DNA from: Anaeramoeba flamelloides
Taxonomy: Eukaryota; Metamonada; Anaeramoebidae
Length of the DNA stretch: 64,000 bases
Direction: 5' to 3'
Assembly (NCBI GenBank): GCA_027625915.1
Contig: JANTQA010000036.1
Location: 3,901,501 to 3,965,500 of the forward strand
In this document: positions 57,340 through 64,000 of the stretch, in pieces
How positions within the stretch are numbered: position 1 is the stretch's first letter
Layout: every line of letters starts with the position of its first letter
Translations under genes and position numbers: made by a program
The notes under the pieces: model-generated
Database searches by the model: none
Told to the model about the DNA's origin: nothing
What the model saw: the letters and a program-made list of their open reading frames with translations, nothing else

Positions 57340-57460
57340 CTAAAAATATCCAGGTGTTTACTTTCCAAATTGATAAGAACTTAGGTATACTATTAGTTAG
57401 TGAATTATATTTTGCCTTAGGAAAACAAGAAAGAAAACACAGATTATATTTTGAGAACGT
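57340..57460 (+). repeat. Short core of the CTGGTATT family
   Basis: GTTTACTTTCCAAATTGATA, GAACTTAGGTATACTATTAG and CAAGAAAGAAAACACAGATT parallel 62690-62830. It lies in the 5' flank of RPL27A. Confidence 0.6.
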
Positions 57461-57654
57461 TTTAGGTTTTTCAAAGACATGATTTTGATCAATGTATATT
57501 TTCTGTTTCATTCTGACGAAGAAACAAAACAATTCTTCGTATTAAATATTGGTTTACCAAAGAAGAATTTCTCCATCAATATTATTCCAAGAATGAGATT
57601 ATTTTTGAACAACAATTTATTTGTTCGGTTTGATCTCAATTTAAGGTTTGCAAA

Positions 57655-58186
57655 CCCTGAAATTTGAAAAAAGATTATCTTGTGTAGGGTGTGTACGAGT
57701 TGATAATTTGGTTCTTAGCTGATAGATCTTAAGCTTGGTATAGGTTTTAATAGTGGTTCAAAATGACAATTTTTGTCAATTTATTTTTTTTTTTTCCGAA
57801 AAACAAATTGGAGATAGTAAGATTAATAGATTGGTAGGTGTTTAAGAATAAACGTAGATTTTTGTGTCGTAGAAGAAAATTCTATTTTAATTTTTATTCA
57901 ATTAAAGTATTAAAAAAAATTCTTGATAAAAGCTCAAAATAAAACCAAACCAAATTAAAAATGTCTTCGAGAATACCCACAAATCACATTTTTTTTATAA
58001 CTTAACTTGTGATCCATGAATCTTAAACTCTTCAATTCGTATTTTGGTAAAAAACAAAATAAATTGTCAAAAATTGCCATTTTTACCCACTATTAAAACT
58101 CATACCAAGCTACAGATCGATCAGCTAAGAACCAAATTAACAACTCAATACACCCTACACAAGATAATCTTTTTTCAAATTACTGG
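57655..58186 (-). mobile_element. 530-bp foldback element, copy 2
   Basis: Same inverted arms as 39593-40123 (AAGCTTGGTATAGGTTTTAA / TTAAAACTCATACCAAGCT), with the interior reversed relative to that copy (AATAGATTGGTAGGTGTTTA here). No ORF. Confidence 0.8.
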
Positions 58187-58429
58187 GATCGCAAACATTA
58201 AATCTTTGAATTAGGAAACGAAAAAATTGTGAAAAAAATGCCAATTCGAAAAATAAATTCAGTCTAAATATTATTTCAAGTTATCTTTGACACAAATATA
58301 CGTATCATTTCAAAGACCTGAAAGTGTACTTATCAAATACGAAAATCCGAAAATAGTTTAAATTACAAGTTTTTATAATAAGTTCAAAATTCAAAAAATG
58401 CATCGGTACAATTTTTTCTATCTCATATT

Positions 58430-58680
58430 TAATGTAAAAGTATGATCTAAAAAATCTTCTGTAATTTTGATCAAAAAAAAAAATTTTCTGTCATTTATTA
58501 TATAGAAAATGAACAAGAAATTTTGAGATATTTGAACTCAAACAAATTTGTTAAGAAACGTGAAAATGAAAAAAAAAAAATAATCACAATTTTCTTAACC
58601 GAAAAAATGACTATTATTTGAAAGATTCTTAATAAATAACTCTAACTTTAAACGATTGCATTTCTGATGAATTTTGACCC
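58430..58680 (+). repeat. Dispersed repeat shared with the window's right edge
   Basis: AAGAAATTTTGAGATATTTG, GTTAAGAAACGTGAAAATGA and AATAATCACAATTTTCTTA match 63760-64000 in order and orientation. Confidence 0.65.
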
Positions 58681-59099
58681 TTGTGTTATGTTGAATTGTT
58701 ACATTATCTCTATAAATCAAATTAATTATTACAAAGGGGTTGTGGTTGTTTCTTTGATTTTGGATTACTTTCGTTTTTTTTTTTTTTTTTTGGAACACCT
58801 TTCCCTACCATAATTAAGAGGAGAGTATTATATCTATTTGCCTTTGGAACAGAATCCCTATTACCAAACCCCCAAAACACTTGGGATTTTTTTGGTGTTT
58901 TTTTGATACTGATAAATTCAAATAAATATCTGAAAATTTTCAATTTGTTTTCCATTTTAAGAATTATTTTACACAATCTATGAACAAAGCATTTTATTCT
59001 TTTAAATGTTAAAAAACTTTGTAAAATTGGTTAACCTTCAAAAATATTCTTTCTCTTGAGTTGTTTTAAAAGTTGAGTTATGAGATTCCAAAATCGGAA

Positions 59100-59850
59100 A
59101 TTGAACTTTAAATTTTATTATATTTACTTGAATTTATCAGTAAAAAATTGTTTATTAGAATTTTTTCTCTCAAAAACCAATTTATTTTATTAATATAAAG
59201 GGGGGTTGAGGTTGCGTGAAAAAGTTTTTGAAGAATTTTTTATTATAGGTTCTTTTGGGAATTTAAATTTGCAAAATTTAATCAATTTTTTTTATTTAAT
59301 TCAAAATTTTTATTCTTTGAGAAAAAAATAATCTTTCAATTTTGGGTAATGGGATTTTAGTGGGTTCAATAAAATATTAAGCTAAGATTTTAACTTAACT
59401 AGATCAAAAATATATTTATTTAAAAATAACAAAGGACTAATCATCCAAAAATTTCAAAATTTTCCATCTTTACTGTTTATTTCAATTTTTCAAACCTTCT
59501 CAGTTTAACTCCCTAACGAAAAAAAAAAAAAATGACAAACATAAAAACTTCTCAGCAAGTCGCTAGGGTTTTAAAAATTGGCATAGAGGGAAATTTTCTC
59601 TAAAACCCGATTGTTCTTATCTTTCCATTTCATTTTATGATAAAAGGATGGAAAAATATTTTAAAAAGTCATTTTTTTACTTCTTCGATTGAACTTTACA
59701 AAAATTTTACGAGATTTATTAACCTCTAAATACAAATTACAACACACACAATACTATAAATTCCAATTACAAATACTGCCCTTAATCGTTTGAATTTAAA
59801 AACTTGAAAATTGAAGGTTATTATTGGGTAAAAAAAGTGAAAAACAGTTT
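59100..59850. other. AT-rich intergenic DNA
   Basis: No gene. A small palindrome with AGGGTTTTA and TAAAACCCG ends lies near 59570-59610. Confidence 0.5.
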
Positions 59851-60205
59851 TTAATTGAGAACATTAATAGAACCTTAATTGAACCTGAAAATGAAAAGTG
59901 AGATCAATTAATAAAAGAATAAATAAATAAATAAAGACAAAATGAATGTTTCAATACAATAACAGTTTTTTTAATCGTCTTTTAGTATGGGTTTTTCTTT
60001 GATGAATCAATGATTGAAAATTTGTCAAAAAATTCAACTATTTTAGAGATCTCCAAAACAACATAAGAATAATTTCGATAAATCAAGTAGATAGAAATTC
60101 CATTTGTGGATTTGATTGAAAATAATATAAAGGATTATTATTCTTTCAATCGATTTTACTTTTAGTTCTTTTAATTTTCAGGTTTCTGAGATTCTATTAA
60201 TGTTC
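59850..60205 (+). repeat. Dispersed repeat, copy 3 of 3
   Basis: GAGAACATTAATAGAACCTT, CCTGAAAATGAAAAGTGAGA, ACAATAACAGTTTTTTTAAT and TGGATTTGATTGAAAATAAT follow the order of 48655-48990. It lies just upstream of the RCC1 gene. Confidence 0.65.
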
Positions 60206-60442
60206 ATAGTCAAAAGTCGTATTTCACTTTTTTCCCTGTTTCACATCTTTTTAGATAACAGTTATTGGGTTTTAATCTAGTAATTTTTAAATCCTAATTT
60301 GGAGTAACTCCAAATCAAATAAGCTTTGGTAATTAAAAAAAAAAGTTCCCACAGAGTGTTTGAAATAGTTAGTACTCTGTTTATTTTATTGATTTTCCAT
60401 TTTTTCTCCTTTTTTGATTTACTCTTTTTTTTCAATCCAACA

Positions 60443-60904
60443 ATGTCTTTTCGATCATGGTGTGCTGGTAAAAATACAAACCTTATATTCCCAAACAACC
60501 CTAAAAGAGATCTAATTCTTCAAACATGTAAATACCCCAAAGTTCAACAAATGTGTGGATCTAGTAACACCTTAATATCAACCAACGATGAAAATCTCTT
60601 TTCTTCAACAGGAACTTACAACTTTTCAAGTGATCTTTTTCAAAAAACAAATGATCCTGTTATCAAATTGTATTGTGGTTATTACCATCATTTGATAGCC
60701 ACCGAATCTGGAAGGGTGTTTTGTATGGGTGGTAATAATACTAATCAATTTCCAAACTTAACTAATGGTACTATTTCAGAACTAACAGAACAGACTTTTT
60801 TTAAAAAGAATAATTTAAAAGTTATTGATTTTTCTGGTGGAGAATATCACTCACTGTTTCTTTGTGACAATGGTGAACTTTATGGCTTGGGAGATAATAA
60901 TTAT
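60443..60904 (+). CDS. RCC1-repeat protein, first exon (partial)
   Basis: 154 residues starting MSFRSWCAGKNTNLIFPNNP. RCC1-type blades are visible: KLYCGYYHHLIATESGRVFC (about 74-93) and DFSGGEYHSLFLCDNGELYG (about 129-148), each with the Gly-x-x-His-x-x-x-Leu then Gly-x-(V/L)-(F/Y)-x-x-G pattern of a seven-bladed propeller. RCC1-like proteins act as exchange factors for small GTPases or as binding platforms; which applies is unknown. The exon ends LGDNNY at a GTAACA donor. The expected continuation (Gly-Gln-Leu-Gly) is absent from the remaining 3.1 kb, so the next exon is probably beyond the window. Confidence 0.88.
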
Positions 60905-60948
60905 GTAACATTTTTTCATTTCTTTTTCTTCTTTCCTTTCAAATTATT

Positions 60949-60980
<32 letters not shown>

Positions 60981-62248
60981 TTTTTTGTTTTTTTTTGTTG
61001 GCTGATTGAATACTTATTTATTTTTCCAAAATTTTGAGTTTAAATTTGTATTGGTGTCAAATTGTATGATTTTGCATCAGGAAATAATATCTTTTTTGCA
61101 AAATTTAGGTTTACCGTACTGAAAAAAAAGTATCAAATCATTTTTAATTGCAAAATTGCAGTAAAAAAGAAGGAAAATTTTTCCCAAATATTTTTTTACT
61201 TATTTTTTACCGATCAATTAACGATATATCTGAAATTGAAATGGTTCAAACAGAATTAGCACCTATTTTTAAACTCTTAAAGTCTATTTTATATAAATAG
61301 GAAAAATAATAGCAACAAAAAAATCAAAATATTTTAATTTTACAAAAGGTTTACCATTAAAAGATCACAAATTTTGAAAGTTGAAGATTGTAATTTTTTG
61401 TTTATTCAGGCGATGTTTTTTTATTCTATTTTGATTCAAATAATAAATCTAATTTTTAGATATATGTCTTAATATACCGGGGTCAGGGTTTATTGATATG
61501 GGTTGGATAGAGAACTATCCAATCTGTTAAAGAGAGAATTTTGAAGTGACTAAATTTGAGACTTCCGATTCAAAGAGTATCTAACAGAAACAGTCATCAG
61601 AAGTATTTGAATCTTAATTTAGTTTTCTAAAGTATACGTGTGTAATGTTTTTTTTTAAAAGAATTTGTTTTAATGAATATAAAACTCTAAATTAGATTAG
61701 AATATTGTTAAACCCAACCCTTGATTCACTATTTTGGTTCAACAAACCCCCATAATCTTTTGCTAAAAATTGAAAAAAAATAAAAATATTTCCAACGTTT
61801 TATTTATTGTGTAGTTTACTAAAATCAAAACCATTTCAAGATCTGTTAATAAGGGTTAGAGTCCACTTGTTTTTCTTCCGAAATTCAAGAAAATATTGAA
61901 AACCATTTTATTTTTTTTGGTAAAATGCAAATTTCATTTAAATTTTTTTAAAATGGAAAAATACAACTCCTTTTTTTCTGTACCAAGTGGAACACACCCC
62001 ACCAAAACAAAACAATTTTTAAACCAAAATTGAAATTAAACTCTTCTTTCTATGGGTTGAGAAAATAAATTTCTCATTTTTGTTATTTTCTTCAACTGAA
62101 AAAAGATAAAATATAATTACTCTGAACATTCAAGCTACATATGGTTTTCTTCCTGATGTGTATTTGTAATTTTTCAAAGCACTTGATAATAAATAATCTC
62201 AAAAAGTTAAATCTCATGTATGGAAATGAGTACCAAATCCCCGATGTC
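60905..62248. other. Presumed intron of the RCC1-repeat gene
   Basis: Starts with very long T runs (60905-61000). AT-rich, with a more complex patch at 61480-61640 (GGTTGGATAGAGAACTATCC) that is not open in any frame. No acceptor leading into an RCC1 blade was found. Confidence 0.5.
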
Positions 62249-62250
62249 TA

Positions 62251-62956
62251 CTGGTATTTGAATTATAAATGGGAATAAATTTTCAATTTCTTTTCCATAT
62301 TTTTTTGTCTGAATTGAGTTCTCAAAGAAGTCAGTTGGAATTTGTGGATTTGTTTGATAAAACTACTCTAGTCAAAATAAAGCGTGCAAAAAATTTAATG
62401 TGTGTTTCAAAATAAAAAGCGTGTTTTTTTGTTGAAGAAGACCTATACATTAACCAATCAAAGAAACTAACTTTAAACACTAAAAAAATATGGTATTGGT
62501 TTCTTAAAGTTCTATTATTTAAAAAGAAATTCTGAAAATGAAAGATCAAATTGCAAAATTTATCTCAAAAAATAGAGTAAATTTTTAAAAAATTTTTATC
62601 ATCAAAAAACCAGAAAAATTCAAAAAAAATTGACAATAGTATTAAAATTTTCAACTATATTGCATGAATAATTTATAATTTTACTGAAAATAACCAGACC
62701 TTTACTTTCAAAATTGATTTGAACTTAGGTATACTATTTGGTAGTAGATTGGATGTTGCCTTGGTACAAGAAGAAAAAAAAGTACTGATAATATTTTGGA
62801 ACACGGATTATAGTCATTGTGCACGCATTATTTTGATCACTGTAAATTTAGAAAACAAATCCACAAATTCCAACAGACTTCTTTGAGAACTTAATTTAGA
62901 TAAAAAAATCTGGAAAATGAAGTGAAAATTTTTCCCATTTAAAATTCAAATACCAG
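62251..62956. mobile_element. TA-flanked MITE with CTGGTATTTGAAT ends, long copy
   Basis: Left CTGGTATTTGAATTATAAAT and right TTCAAATACCAG are inverted and flanked by TA on both sides (62249-62250, 62957-62958). Longer inverted arms continue to CAAAGAAGTCAGTTGGAATT (62323 on) and AATTCCAACAGACTTCTTTG (near 62866). The 500-bp interior is the same as at 48991-49515. It has no transposase and depends on one encoded elsewhere. Confidence 0.8.
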
Positions 62957-63769
62957 TATTAAAGATTTAATTTTTGGATTGAAAATTTCACTTCAAAAAA
63001 GCAATTAAGCACCGTTTTCCAATCTTAATCTAAACTAAATAAAGTTTTATGCTTTAGAATTTGAAATTGAAATGGTCGTTTTCCAAAAAATTATTCCAAA
63101 AAAAAATAAAAAACCTTCTTATTTTTCGAAAAATTGTGGTATTTCACGACATTTTGTTTTTCAAAACAAATCTATTTAAAATAAATCTCTTATGATCAAA
63201 AAAACAGAGTCTCTAAACTTTTTTAACCTTGTTAAATTCAAATTTTGACAAGTAAATCTTCATTCAATTCCAAATTAATAGATTTTTAATTATGTTTTCG
63301 TCATAATAAGCAAAAAATGTTTCAGTTTATTATCTTTGAATTTTTTTTTTCTTTATTAGTATATTGATCAACAATTCCCATTCAATTTTTAATAATAATA
63401 TAAGAATCAATATTATTAATGGTGTCAATTACTGGAAATTTGAAAAAATAAAAAATACAGAAATTGTAGCGAAAGACATATATAAATATATATTTAAAAG
63501 GAGGAAAAAATAAGTAAAAAAATATTTGAAAATGAGAACTTTTTCTTCAATTTGACAACTAAAACCAATTTTACAATTTTTTTCCAGATTGGTTAAAAAA
63601 AAACACCCTTTTGATATTAAATAAGGAGCTTAAATCAATTTTTGATTCACTTTTTGAGATCATCAACTACATGATCTTTTTCTATGAATCATAAAAAATC
63701 TATTTTTTAAGTCACCCATATTGAAGGACTATGTATAGAAATTTTCCGATTTGTATTAAAGGATTTTAG

Positions 63770-64000
63770 TTCAATTCCATTTGAATCGTGAAGTTAGGAT
63801 CTTCAAAATATTTTCTAATTTGGATCAAAAAATCATTTTATGTCATTTTTTTTTACTGAAAAAGTCACAAAGAAACTTTGAGATACGTGAACTCGAGCAC
63901 CTTGTTAAGGATGGTGAAAATGAAAAAAAAAAATAATCAGGATTTTTTACAAGAAACACTTCTCAACAAACAACTTTAAATCTAAATGATCGTATTGTCA
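63770..64000 (+). repeat. Dispersed repeat running off the window edge
   Basis: AAGAAACTTTGAGATACGTG, GTTAAGGATGGTGAAAATGA and AATAATCAGGATTTTTTACA match 58430-58680. The right limit is beyond the window. Confidence 0.6.

Overview
The window reads as a gene-poor, very AT-rich stretch of a unicellular eukaryote's nuclear genome. Spliceosomal introns (GT...AG), a calmodulin-like protein, an FKBP-TPR immunophilin, a Ras GTPase with a CAAX tail, ribosomal protein uL15/RPL27A, an RCC1-repeat protein, an NT-C2/coiled-coil/DIL protein and a LINE all exclude bacteria and archaea. TAA, TAG and TGA each end a gene here, so the standard genetic code applies. The protein repertoire fits a free-living amoeboid or flagellate protist; an Anaeramoeba-type metamonad or an amoebozoan is my guess, not something the sequence proves.

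Layout. 1-8.7 kb: a minus-strand Cys-rich protein whose two visible exons (5709-5470 and 981-801) are separated by a 4.5-kb intron packed with palindromic elements, then a weak minus-strand ORF. 8.7-13.8 kb: a calmodulin-like gene whose single 4.6-kb intron carries a degenerate LINE, itself pierced by small hairpin elements. 15.7-20.8 kb: an FKBP domain (exon 1) and TPR domain (exon 2) joined across a 4.3-kb intron. 25.4-28.5 kb: a 1025-residue minus-strand protein with weak resemblance to the non-catalytic subunit of Rab3GAP. 29.6-32 kb: hairpin clusters and nested MITEs. 33.3-37.0 kb: an NT-C2 + coiled coil + DIL protein interrupted by one frame change. 40.5-42.1 kb: a leucine-rich-repeat protein. 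46.8-47.7 kb: a three-exon Ras. 56.2-57.1 kb: RPL27A on the minus strand, with the start codon alone in its first exon. 60.4-60.9 kb: the first exon of an RCC1-repeat protein whose remaining exons are not visible.

Most of the rest is dispersed repeats. I could pair up about a dozen families by eye. They include TA-flanked MITEs with CTGGTATTTGAAT ends, long foldback elements of about 530 bp, a mariner-like non-autonomous family of about 540 bp, a family of about 500 bp with 105-bp inverted ends, and a family of small hairpins ending in AGGTTTT/AAAACCT. Several are nested (MITE in MITE, hairpin in LINE, LINE in intron). Intron sizes are bimodal: 110-263 nt in Ras and RPL27A, but 4.26-4.64 kb in three other genes.

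The most interesting candidate system is the hairpin family. It uses common ends with at least two interchangeable palindromic cores, and one composite copy has an A-rich 3' tail resembling the 3' end of the resident LINE. That suggests a small parasite that moves partly by borrowing the LINE machinery. No operon-like functional cluster is evident; the host genes look like unrelated housekeeping, signalling and trafficking genes.
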